Source: Paraburkholderia sabiae
GTDB lineage: Bacteria; Pseudomonadota; Gammaproteobacteria; Burkholderiales; Burkholderiaceae
Assembly (NCBI RefSeq): GCF_030412785.1
Contig: NZ_CP125295.1
Coordinates: forward strand, 6,510,001-6,574,000
Length of the DNA stretch: 64,000 nt
Direction: 5' to 3'
The translations under genes and the position numbers were made by a program. Below the pieces are notes generated by a model. The model had not been told where the DNA came from and searched no databases. It saw only the letters and a program-made list of their open reading frames with translations. Below are positions 9,010-17,121 of this stretch, in pieces. Position 1 is the stretch's first letter, and each line of letters starts with the position of its first letter.

Positions 9010-10170
9010 TTAGTCGTTTTGGAGTTTCCACTTGCCATCCGAGATCTCGACGATCACGCGTGCGCGCTTGTCGAGACCGTTGTGATCGGTGGTCGTGATG
9101 TTCATGATGCCGTGCGAGAGTGGCAAGTCCTTGACGTTCTCGAGTGCCTCGCGCAATGCGACGCGGAACGCTTCCGTACCCGGCTGGCCCTTCTTCAGCG
9201 CCTCGGGAATCGCGCGCTGGAGCATCTGGCCTGCATCCCATGCGTGACCGCCGAACGTCGCCACAGAACCTGCGCCATAGGCCTTCTCATATGCGTTCTT
9301 GTAGGCCAGCGACGACTTCTTCACAGGGTTCGAATCCGGCAGCTGATCGGCGACGAGAATCGGGCCTGCGGGCAGCAATTCGCCTTCGCAGTCCTTGCCG
9401 CACACACGCAGGAAGTCGTTGTTCGCGACGCCGTGCGTCTGATAGATCTTGCCCTTGTAGCCGCGCTCCTTGAGCGCCTTCGCAGGCAGCGCCGACGGCG
9501 TGCCCGAACCGGCGATCAGCACCGCATCCGGATTCGATGCAGCGATCTTCAGCACCTGCCCCGTCACCGATGCATCGGTACGGTTATAGCGCTCATTCGC
9601 GACGAGCTTCAGATGATGCGCTTCCGCTGCCTTGCTGAACACGTTGTACCAGTTCTCGCCATACGCATCCGCGAAGCCGATGAACGCGACCGACTTCACG
9701 CCGTGCTTCTCCATGTACTCGGCGATTGCATCGGCCATGAGGCCGTCGTTCTGCGGCGTCTTGAATGCCCACGAACGCTTCGCGTCCATCGGCGAAATGA
9801 TGGCCGCAGACGCCGCGAGCGAGATCATCGGCGTCTTGCCTTCGGAAATGGGATCGAGCATCGCGAGCGAATTCGGCGTGACCGTCGAACCGATGATCGC
9901 ATCGACGTGATCTTCGTCGATCAGCTTGCGCGTGTTCTGCACGGCGCGGCTCGTGTCGGATGCATCGTCGAGCACGATGTACTGCACGCTCTTGCCTGCG
10001 ATCTCCTTCGGCAACAGTGCAATAGTGTTCTTCTCAGGGATACCGAGCGATGCAGCGGGCCCCGTCGTCGACAGCGTGACGCCGATCTTCACCTGCGCGA
10101 TCGCTGCACTCGTTCCGCACACGAGCGCCATCGCGATCGCAGTACGGACCCACAGTTTTGTCTTTTTCAT
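9010..10170 (-). CDS. Branched-chain amino-acid type ABC transporter, periplasmic binding protein (copy 1)
   Basis: LivJ/LivK-type (Peripla_BP_6) binding protein, 386 aa. It has a Sec signal peptide of about 25 residues (KKTKLWVRTAIAMALVCGTSAAIA). The mature part begins QVKIGVTLSTTGPAASLGIPEKN. Two cysteines in FLRVCGKDCEG may form a disulfide. It feeds the adjacent livH-livMG-livF transporter. A close paralogue, with long identical stretches (NNDFLRVCGKDCEG, VADQLPDSNPVKK), lies directly upstream at 10420-11586, which points to tandem duplication. The ligand cannot be told from sequence. Confidence 0.93.
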   Translation of the reverse strand: MKKTKLWVRTAIAMALVCGTSAAIAQVKIGVTLSTTGPAASLGIPEKNTIALLPKEIAGKSVQYIVLDDASDTSRAVQNTRKLIDEDHVDAIIGSTVTPNSLAMLDPISEGKTPMISLAASAAIISPMDAKRSWAFKTPQNDGLMADAIAEYMEKHGVKSVAFIGFADAYGENWYNVFSKAAEAHHLKLVANERYNRTDASVTGQVLKIAASNPDAVLIAGSGTPSALPAKALKERGYKGKIYQTHGVANNDFLRVCGKDCEGELLPAGPILVADQLPDSNPVKKSSLAYKNAYEKAYGAGSVATFGGHAWDAGQMLQRAIPEALKKGQPGTEAFRVALREALENVKDLPLSHGIMNITTTDHNGLDKRARVIVEISDGKWKLQND

Positions 10171-10357
10171 TTGCTTGTCTCCAAACGCTTTAAATGCGTG
10201 TCGTAATCCAGTTCGAGAACCGGGTAACTGAATCTAGTTATCGGGTATAAGCCTGCCAAGCATGGTTTTCCCTGCTCGTTGCAATTGCGTCAAACGCAGG
10301 CCCTACCGCTTTAGTGATCTCCCTTCTGCAACCTTATTCAGACATCTCGCATGCAAT

Positions 10358-10390
10358 AAAAAAGACGCGTCAACTGCTCGCGTCTTTTTT
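10358..10390 (-). terminator. Rho-independent terminator after the second binding-protein gene
   Basis: A 12-bp perfect stem (10358-10369 with 10379-10390, AAAAAAGACGCG arms) with a 9-nt loop. A/T runs on both sides make it usable in either direction. Placed 30 bp after the stop of the 10420-11586 gene, it separates the two paralogous binding-protein genes. Confidence 0.8.
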
Positions 10391-10419
10391 GTTAATTCGG
10401 ATGCGTTAATTCGCCTCGC

Positions 10420-11586
10420 TTAATCGGAAGCAAGCTTCCATTTGCCGTCGACGATTTGCACCATCACGCGTGCCCGCTGATCGAGGCCCGCGTGATCGTT
10501 CGCGCTCATGTTGAAGATGCCGTGCGAGCCCGGCAGATCTTTCGTGCCTTCAAGGGCTGCACGCAGTGCTTCACGGAATTGCGGCGTACCCGGCTGGCCC
10601 TTCTTCAGCGCAAGAGGAATCGCATGTTGCAGCAGCAGGCCAGCGTCCCACGCGTGACCACCGAACGTCGAAATCGAACCTGCGCCATTCGCGCCTTCAT
10701 ACGCATGCTTGTACGCGAGCGAAGCCTTCTTCACAGGATTCGAATCGGGCAATTGATCCGCGACGAGCAGCGGACCTGCGGGCAGATACGTGCCTTCGCA
10801 ATCCTTGCCGCACACGCGCAGGAAATCGTTATTCGCGACGCCGTGCGTCTGATAGTACTTGCCCTTGTAGCCGCGTTCGCGCAGCGTCTTCTCCGGCAGC
10901 GCGGCCGGCGTGCCCGCGCCGGCGATCAGCACGGCATCCGGGTTCTGCGACATCATCTTGAGCACCTGGCCCGTCACCGACGCATCGTTTCGCGCGAAAC
11001 GTTCATTCGCGACGACCTTGATCTTCTTGAGATCGGCGGCCTTGGTGAATTCCTTGAACCAGCTTTCGCCGTATGCGTCCGAGAAGCCGATGAAGGCCAC
11101 CGTCTTCACGCCGTGATTGGACATGTGTTGCGCGATAGCCGTCGCCATCAGGATGTCGTTCTGCGGAGTCTTGAAGACCCACGAACGCTTCGCATCCATC
11201 GGTTCGACGATCGATGCCGCCGCAGCCATCGAGATCATCGGCGTTTGCGTTTCATTGGCGATGTCGATCATCGCGAGCGAATTCGGCACGACGGTCGAGC
11301 CGATCATTGCGTCGACGTGATCTTCGCTGGTGAGCTTGCGCGCGTTCTTGACGGCTTGCGTCGAATCCGTCGCGTCGTCGAGCACGATGTAGTCGATCTT
11401 CTGGCCCGCGATTTCCTTCGGCAGAAGCGCGCTGGTGTTCTTCTCCGGAATGCCGAGCGAGGCCGCTGGACCCGTCGCCGACACCGTCATGCCGATCTTC
11501 ACATCCGCGCTTGCCGCGCCGCTATAGGTTGCGCACACGCCTGCCGCGACGAGTGCCGCGCTGATCCACCGCAATGCCGACTTCAT
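10420..11586 (-). CDS. Branched-chain amino-acid type ABC transporter, periplasmic binding protein (copy 2)
   Basis: Peripla_BP_6 family, 388 aa from the ATG at 11586, which has a clear GAGGAGCGG ribosome site. The longer open frame to 11859 lacks support. The signal peptide is about 27 residues (KSALRWISAALVAAGVCATYSGAASA), and the mature part starts DVKIGMTVSATGPAASLGIPEKN. It is co-linear with copy 1 throughout and very similar to it. It is bounded by terminators on both sides (10358-10390 downstream, 11815-11849 upstream), so it is probably a monocistronic unit that supplies an alternative binding protein to the same transporter. Confidence 0.92.
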   Translation of the reverse strand: MKSALRWISAALVAAGVCATYSGAASADVKIGMTVSATGPAASLGIPEKNTSALLPKEIAGQKIDYIVLDDATDSTQAVKNARKLTSEDHVDAMIGSTVVPNSLAMIDIANETQTPMISMAAAASIVEPMDAKRSWVFKTPQNDILMATAIAQHMSNHGVKTVAFIGFSDAYGESWFKEFTKAADLKKIKVVANERFARNDASVTGQVLKMMSQNPDAVLIAGAGTPAALPEKTLRERGYKGKYYQTHGVANNDFLRVCGKDCEGTYLPAGPLLVADQLPDSNPVKKASLAYKHAYEGANGAGSISTFGGHAWDAGLLLQHAIPLALKKGQPGTPQFREALRAALEGTKDLPGSHGIFNMSANDHAGLDQRARVMVQIVDGKWKLASD

Positions 11587-12077
11587 TCCGCTCCTCTGCC
11601 CCGATGTTCGAATTGATTCGAGTATTCCAAATGCCGACCCGATGGTCGGCGAATGGCGAGTGTAGCGGACGCATACCACGCGCGGCAAGCGCTTTGAAGG
11701 CTTTGAATCTTTGGGGAAAACGCTGTGTGCGGCGGGAAGAAAAGCGCCAGATTTACAACGTGGCGCGGCGCGCGATGAGCGCTTGAAAATACGGCTTTGG
11801 ACAGCAGAAAAGTAAAAAGCGCTGTTGGACCTAATCCAACAGCGCTTTTGTATGGGCACTTTTGTGCCTCATGTCTCCTCGTTCTCCACCTGCAAAATTC
11901 GGTGCATCAGAACTGTGTGAAGATTAAACGGGGGCAGCTTTGCGAGCAACTAGCATTTACCCTAGTGGTGCAGTGCCGCACAAAATTGGGGCACGTTCTT
12001 GTAGTTTCGCTCCGTGTTGGCCTCATTTCGTAGCAGCAAGCCGTTACTTCGGATAGCGAACCAAATTCGCAGCGTAC
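11587..12077. other. 491-bp intergenic region between the two liv loci
   Basis: Holds the terminator at 11815-11849 and, on the minus strand, a tiny ORF (11831-11872, 13 codons, MRHKSAHTKALLD) preceded by GAGGAG. Three imperfect TGCACC/GGTGC-type half-site clusters lie between 11905 and 11995 and resemble NtrC-type motifs; I could not find a sigma-54 promoter with the required GG-N10-GC spacing. The promoter of the downstream binding-protein gene should be in here. No protein-coding gene is apparent. Confidence 0.5.
11815..11849 (-). terminator. Rho-independent terminator, perfect 15-bp stem
   Basis: AAAAGCGCTGTTGGA at 11815-11829 pairs perfectly with 11835-11849 around a 5-nt loop, with A/T runs at both ends. 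It would end transcripts of the second liv operon (livM stop at 12078) and, being symmetrical, could work in both directions. Confidence 0.8.
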
Positions 12078-13052
12078 TCAGGCGCGCAACGGTTTGACCC
12101 GCTGCACGATCTCGCCGACGATACCGCGCCTGAACGCCAGCACGCACGCGATGAAAATGAGGCCTGTCACGATCGTCGCTGACTCTCCGAGAGAGCGGAA
12201 CCACTCCACGCCCGTCATCGATGCCAACCCGCCGCCGATATCGCCGAGCCGGTCTTCCAGCGCGACGATCAGCGCTGCGCCGAGCAGCGGACCGAAGAGC
12301 GTGCCCATGCCGCCTACGAGCGTCATCAGCACGACGAGACCCGACATCGTCCAGTAGGCATCGCCGAGCGTCTCGAAGCCCAGCACGAGCACTTTAAGCG
12401 ATCCTGCAAGGCCCGCCAGACCCGCCGACAGGATGAACGCGAGCAGCTTGAAGCGGTTCGTATCATAGCCAAGCGAGATCGCACGCGGCTCGCTTTCCTT
12501 GATCGCGATCAGCACCTGCCCGAACGGCGAATGCACGATCCGCACGATCAGCAGGAACGCGAGCACCATCACCGCGAGCACGACGAAGTACAGCGTCAGA
12601 TCGGACGAGAGACTCAACACGCCGAACAGCTTGCCGCGCGGCACGCCTTGCAGACCGTCCTCGCCATGCGTGAACGGCGCCTGCAGAAAGACAAAGTAGA
12701 CCATCTGCGCGAGCGCGAGCGTCACCATCGCGAAGTAGATGCCCTGTCGACGAATCGCGAACAGTCCGACGACAAGACCGAGCAGCGTTGCCGCGACCGT
12801 CCCGGCAACGACGCCGAGTTCGGGCGACAGCGTGAGCGTCTGGATCGCGTAGCCGGTGACATAGCCGGCCGTCGCGAGGAACATCGCGTGACCGAACGAC
12901 AGCAAACCCGTATAGCCGATCAACAGATTGAACGCGGCCGCGAACAGCGCGAAGCACAGCACCTTCATCACGAACACGGGATACGCGCCGACGAACGGCG
13001 CAGCGATGAGCGCGAGCAGCAGCAGAACGTAGAGCGCTTTTCTCTGCATCAT
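12078..13052 (-). CDS. livM: Branched-chain amino-acid type ABC transporter permease LivM (second system)
   Basis: Inner-membrane permease of 324 aa with many hydrophobic segments and the LivM motif LIGYTGLLSFGHAMFLATAGYVTGY (about 44-68). Two ATGs in tandem (13052 and 13049) overlap the livH stop as ATGATG, giving translational coupling. The long frame upstream of 13052 is the shadow of livH. The C-terminus is basic (RRGIVGEIVQRVKPLRA). It forms the membrane channel with the adjacent LivH. Confidence 0.93.
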   Translation of the reverse strand: MMQRKALYVLLLLALIAAPFVGAYPVFVMKVLCFALFAAAFNLLIGYTGLLSFGHAMFLATAGYVTGYAIQTLTLSPELGVVAGTVAATLLGLVVGLFAIRRQGIYFAMVTLALAQMVYFVFLQAPFTHGEDGLQGVPRGKLFGVLSLSSDLTLYFVVLAVMVLAFLLIVRIVHSPFGQVLIAIKESEPRAISLGYDTNRFKLLAFILSAGLAGLAGSLKVLVLGFETLGDAYWTMSGLVVLMTLVGGMGTLFGPLLGAALIVALEDRLGDIGGGLASMTGVEWFRSLGESATIVTGLIFIACVLAFRRGIVGEIVQRVKPLRA

Positions 13053-13933
13053 TTTTCCTTGCCGAAGAGACCCGCCGGACGCACGAGCAACACGAGCGCC
13101 ATGATCACGAAGACCACGGTCGCCGAGGCTTCCGGATAGAACACGCGCGTGAACCCTTCGATCACGCCGAGCAGCAGGCCCGTGAGAATCGAGCCCATGA
13201 TCGAGCCCATGCCGCCGATCACGACGACGGCAAACACGGTGATGATCATCGGCTGGCCCATCAGCGGCGACACCTGGATCACGGGCGCTGCGAGCACACC
13301 CGCAAACGCGGCCAGCGCGACGCCGAAGCCATACGTGAGCGTGACCATCATCGGCACGTTCACGCCGAACGCTTCGACGAGCTTCGGGTTCTCCGTGCCC
13401 GCGCGCAGATACGCGCCCAAACGCGTCTTCTCGATCACGAACCACGTCGCAAAACAGACGATCAGCGACGCGACGACCACCCACGCGCGGTAGTTCGGCA
13501 GGAACATGAAGCCGAGATTGGTCGCGCCCGACAGCGCCGACGGCACGTCATACGGTTGACCGGACGAGCCGTAGATCGAACGGAACACGCCTTCGACGAC
13601 GAGCGTGAGTCCGAACGTGAGCAGCAATCCATACAGGTGATCGAGCTTGTACAGCCAGCGCAGCATCGAGCGTTCGATCACGATGCCGAACAGCCCGACA
13701 AGAATCGGCGCGAGCACGAGCATCACCCAGTACGGCAGACTGAAATACGACAGGCCCATCCACGTGAGCATCGCGCCCAGCATGAACAACGCGCCGTGCG
13801 CAAAGTTGATCACGTTGAGCAGACCGAAAATCACGGCCAGACCCAGACTCAGGATCGCGTAGAACGAACCGTTCACGAGACCGAGCAGCAACTGGCTGAG
13901 CATCGCCGGTAGCGGAATGCCAAAGATATCCAT
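13049..13933 (-). CDS. livH: Branched-chain amino-acid type ABC transporter permease LivH (second system)
   Basis: Permease of 294 aa starting at the ATG at 13933 (DIFGIPLPAMLSQLLLGLVNGSFY). A TTG at 13981 would add 16 residues without a ribosome site. It contains LGLAVIFGLLNVINFAHGALFMLGA, the usual LivH signature. It ends in RPAGLFGKEK and overlaps livM. The binding-protein gene ends 138 bp upstream, so all genes from 16878 down to 12078 may form one operon. Confidence 0.93.
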   Translation of the reverse strand: MDIFGIPLPAMLSQLLLGLVNGSFYAILSLGLAVIFGLLNVINFAHGALFMLGAMLTWMGLSYFSLPYWVMLVLAPILVGLFGIVIERSMLRWLYKLDHLYGLLLTFGLTLVVEGVFRSIYGSSGQPYDVPSALSGATNLGFMFLPNYRAWVVVASLIVCFATWFVIEKTRLGAYLRAGTENPKLVEAFGVNVPMMVTLTYGFGVALAAFAGVLAAPVIQVSPLMGQPMIITVFAVVVIGGMGSIMGSILTGLLLGVIEGFTRVFYPEASATVVFVIMALVLLVRPAGLFGKEK

Positions 13934-14071
13934 TGAAGCCGTCGTCAAAGTGAAAGCGGCATGCACGCACCGGATCTTCAATCAGCTGAAGACCCGACAC
14001 GTCCAGCACGCAGAACATCGACGCCCGCTGTATCTACACGATACGAACCAGCAGGCGATCCTCGGCGCCGC

Positions 14072-15286
14072 TTATTTCCACAGCGCGCAGCGCGTTTCCT
14101 GCTTCGTCGTAAACGCCTGCTCGCCCGGAATCGTGGCGGTGATCTTGTAGTAGTCCCACGGCTCTTTCGACTCGGCCGGCGTCTTCACCTGCATCAGGTA
14201 CATGTCGTGGATCATGCTGCCGTCCTGACGGATGTAGCCCTTCGCATAGAAGTCGTCGATCTTCTGCTTCTTCAGTTGCGCCATCACCTTGTCGGCATCC
14301 GTCGAACCCACCGCCTTCACGGCGTTCAGGTATGTCATCGTTGCCGAGTAGTCGGCGGCCTGCAGGCTCGACGGCATCTTCTTCATCTTGTCGAAGTAAC
14401 GCTGCGACCACTTGCGCGTCGTGGCGTCCTTGTTCCAGTACCAGCTGTCCGTGAGCACGAGGTTTTGCGTCGTTTCGAGGCCCAGGCTGTGGATGTCGTT
14501 GATGAAGACCAGCAGTGCCGCGAGCTTCATCGTCTTCGTGACGCCGAATTCCTTCGCGGCCTTGATCGAGTTGATCGTGTCGCCGCCCGCGTTCGCGAGG
14601 CCGAGAATCTGGGCCTTCGACGCTTGCGCCTGCAACAGGAACGACGAGAAGTCCGATGCCGACAACGGGTGACGCACTTCGCCCAGCACCTGGCCGCCGT
14701 TCGCCTTGACGACGTCGGCGGTGTTCTTTTCCAGCGCCTTGCCGAACGCGTAGTCAGCCGTCAGGAAGTACCACGTCTTGCCGCCCTGCTTCGTCACGGC
14801 CGAACCGGTGCCCTTGGCGAGCGCCGTCGTGTCGTACGCATAGTGGACCGTGTACGGCGTGCATTGCTCGTTGGTCAGCGTATCGGCGCCTGCGCCGATG
14901 CTGATGTAGACCTTGTGCTTTTCGCCCGCGACCTGGTTCATCGACAGACCCGTTGCCGAGTTCGTGCCGCCCACCAGCATGTCGACGCCATCGCGGTCGA
15001 ACCATTCACGCGCGCGCGACGCTGCAATATCCGCCTTGTTCTGGTGGTCGGCATAGACGACCTGGATCGGCTTGCCGTTCACCTTGCCGCCGAAATCGGC
15101 CACTGCCATGCGGATCGCTTCGAGACCGCCCTGCCCGTCGATGTCGGCGTAAAGACCCGACATGTCCGTGATGAAACCGATCTTCACTGCATCGTCGGCA
15201 GCCCGCGCGCTGCCCGCCGTCAATGCGACGCCTGCGGCTGCCGCAAAACAGATTGACGTGAACCGCGCGAGTGTCTTCCTTTTCAT
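14072..15286 (-). CDS. Periplasmic binding protein of the second Liv-type transporter
   Basis: Peripla_BP_6 family, 404 aa, with a GAAGGAGA ribosome site and a signal peptide of about 29 residues ending in TAGSARA. The mature region starts ADDAVKIGFITDMSGLYADIDGQGG. It is a different subfamily from the two binding proteins at 9-11.6 kb. Members of this subfamily are often linked to catabolic clusters rather than plain amino-acid uptake. The neighbouring GMC oxidoreductase and MmsA suggest an alcohol- or acid-type substrate, but the ligand is unknown. Confidence 0.92.
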   Translation of the reverse strand: MKRKTLARFTSICFAAAAGVALTAGSARAADDAVKIGFITDMSGLYADIDGQGGLEAIRMAVADFGGKVNGKPIQVVYADHQNKADIAASRAREWFDRDGVDMLVGGTNSATGLSMNQVAGEKHKVYISIGAGADTLTNEQCTPYTVHYAYDTTALAKGTGSAVTKQGGKTWYFLTADYAFGKALEKNTADVVKANGGQVLGEVRHPLSASDFSSFLLQAQASKAQILGLANAGGDTINSIKAAKEFGVTKTMKLAALLVFINDIHSLGLETTQNLVLTDSWYWNKDATTRKWSQRYFDKMKKMPSSLQAADYSATMTYLNAVKAVGSTDADKVMAQLKKQKIDDFYAKGYIRQDGSMIHDMYLMQVKTPAESKEPWDYYKITATIPGEQAFTTKQETRCALWK

Positions 15287-15346
15287 TACTGTCTCCTTCG
15301 TTCTGCGTTGTGGTTGTCAGAGGCAATCAGGTCCGCACTCCCCGGC

Positions 15347-16102
15347 TCATACCCCGAGCAAATCGTGCAGCACCGGCATTTTGCTTTCGAGTTCCTTCGC
15401 CCCGAAATGCTCGACGATACGACCGTGCTCCATCACATAGAAACGATCGGCGAGCGGCGCGGCAAAGCGGAAGTTCTGTTCGACCATGACGATCGTGTAG
15501 CCGCGAGATTTCAGCGTCACGATCATGCGCGCGAGCGCCTGCACGATCACCGGCGCAAGACCTTCGGAAATCTCATCGAGCAGCAGCAGGTTCGCGCCCG
15601 TGCGCAGAATGCGCGCGACGGCCAGCATCTGCTGCTCGCCACCAGACAGACGCGTGCCCTGGCTCATGCGCCGTTCCTGGAGATTGGGAAACATCTGGTA
15701 GATCTCGTCGATCGACATCATCAACGACTTGTCGCCGACGGGCGGCGGCAACAGCAGATTTTCTTCGCACGACAGGCTCGAAAAAATGCCGCGCTCTTCC
15801 GGGCAATAACCGACGCCGCAATGTGCGATCCGATGCGTCGGCATCGATATGGTCTCGCGTCCACCGACGCGGATCGAGCCCGTGCGACGCCCCGTCAGGC
15901 CCATGATCGCGCGCAGCGTCGTGGTGCGGCCCGCGCCGTTGCGGCCGAGCAGCGTGACGACTTCCCCGCGGTTCACGGTCAGATCGACGCCATGCAGGAT
16001 GTGCGACTCGCCGTACCACGCCTGCAGCCCGGCGATCTCCAGCGCGGGTTCGCCGCTCACGACACTGACCGCTGCGTTTTCCTGTTCGCTCACTGTGCTC
16101 AT
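15347..16102 (-). CDS. livF: LivF-type ABC ATPase of the second system, with Arg in Walker A
   Basis: ATPase subunit of 251 aa. The Walker A motif reads GRNGAGRT at residues 53-60: the invariant catalytic lysine is replaced by arginine (residue 59, codon CGC). The signature LSGGEQQML, Walker B LLLLDEISEGLAP and H-loop MVEQNF are all intact, and the frame shows no other decay. The start overlaps the livG stop (ATGA). Lys-to-Arg at this position usually cripples ATPases, so this subunit may be a degenerate nucleotide site paired with the intact LivG. Confidence 0.9.
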   Translation of the reverse strand: MSTVSEQENAAVSVVSGEPALEIAGLQAWYGESHILHGVDLTVNRGEVVTLLGRNGAGRTTTLRAIMGLTGRRTGSIRVGGRETISMPTHRIAHCGVGYCPEERGIFSSLSCEENLLLPPPVGDKSLMMSIDEIYQMFPNLQERRMSQGTRLSGGEQQMLAVARILRTGANLLLLDEISEGLAPVIVQALARMIVTLKSRGYTIVMVEQNFRFAAPLADRFYVMEHGRIVEHFGAKELESKMPVLHDLLGV

Positions 16103-16878
16103 GCATGCGCTCCGGCAAGCGCTGCGTCCGCACTGCCCATATAGGCCTGCATGACGAGCGGGTTCTTCGAGACTTCCGCGTACGTGCCTTCGGCGAGCAC
16201 CTCGCCGCGTTGCAGGACGGTAATCGTGTCGGAGATGCCGGCAATCACATTCATGTTGTGTTCGACCATCAGGATCGTGCGGCCCGCCGATACTTTTTTG
16301 ATCAGCGCGGTCACACGGTCGACGTCTTCATGTCCCATGCCTTGTGTCGGTTCGTCGAGCAGCATGAGTTCGGGTTCCATGCCGAGCGTCGTCGCGATTT
16401 CGAGCGCGCGCTTGCGGCCGTACGACAGTTCGACGGCGGGTACATCGGCGAAATCGGTCAGGCCGACTTGCGTCAGCAGATCGATTGCGCGGTCATCGAG
16501 TTGATGCAGCGTGCGCTCGCTTCTCCAGAAGTGAAACGCGCTGCCGAGCTGACGTTGCAAACCGATGCGAACGTTCTGCAATGCCGTCAGATGCGGAAAC
16601 ACAGCGGAAATCTGGAAGGAACGGATGATGCCGCGACGCGCGATCTGCGCGGGACGCTCGCTCGTGATGTCGACGCCGTTAAAGACGATCTGACCCGCAG
16701 TGGGCACGAGAAACTTGGTGAGCAGATTGAAGCAGGTGGTTTTGCCTGCGCCGTTGGGGCCGATGAGCGCATGAATCGAGCCGCGCTTCACGCGCAGGTT
16801 CACGCCATTGACTGCGGTAAACCCCTTGAACTCACGTGTGAGCCCGCGCGTCTCGAGTATCGTATCGCCGAGAATCAT
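16099..16878 (-). CDS. livG: LivG-type ABC ATPase of the second system
   Basis: ATPase subunit of 259 aa with intact Walker A GPNGAGKTT and Walker B LMLLDEPTQGMGHEDV, and the LivG-type signature LSYGRKRALEIA. I chose the ATG at 16878 because GGAAGGG stands 4 nt upstream. The ATG at 16890 would add MEGN but has no ribosome site. It is the first gene of the second liv operon; the 243-bp gap to the GMC gene upstream probably holds its promoter. Confidence 0.92.
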   Translation of the reverse strand: MILGDTILETRGLTREFKGFTAVNGVNLRVKRGSIHALIGPNGAGKTTCFNLLTKFLVPTAGQIVFNGVDITSERPAQIARRGIIRSFQISAVFPHLTALQNVRIGLQRQLGSAFHFWRSERTLHQLDDRAIDLLTQVGLTDFADVPAVELSYGRKRALEIATTLGMEPELMLLDEPTQGMGHEDVDRVTALIKKVSAGRTILMVEHNMNVIAGISDTITVLQRGEVLAEGTYAEVSKNPLVMQAYMGSADAALAGAHA

Positions 16879-17121
16879 GTTCCCTTCCATGCGAAGTAAG
16901 GCGAAGCACTACCGCGTTCTGTACCGCGCAGATTCGGCGCGACTGTTATTGGCGATGACACCCCCGTGCCAATCGTGGCGTGGTGCACCAATGAGGACGG
17001 TAATCCATGCCGCACCACGCAGCATGGCGCCATTGTCGCGCCAATGATGCAGCGCAATCATTGGGATTTGCACTTAGTGTTTGATGCGACCTTCGCGGCG
17101 CAAAACGTTAAACGTTGCGTG

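Noticed and set aside
16958..16980. Sigma-54 promoter upstream of livG (TTGGCACGGGGGTGTCA on the minus strand)
   Set aside because: The -24 element fits, but the required GC at -12 is absent at the fixed spacing.
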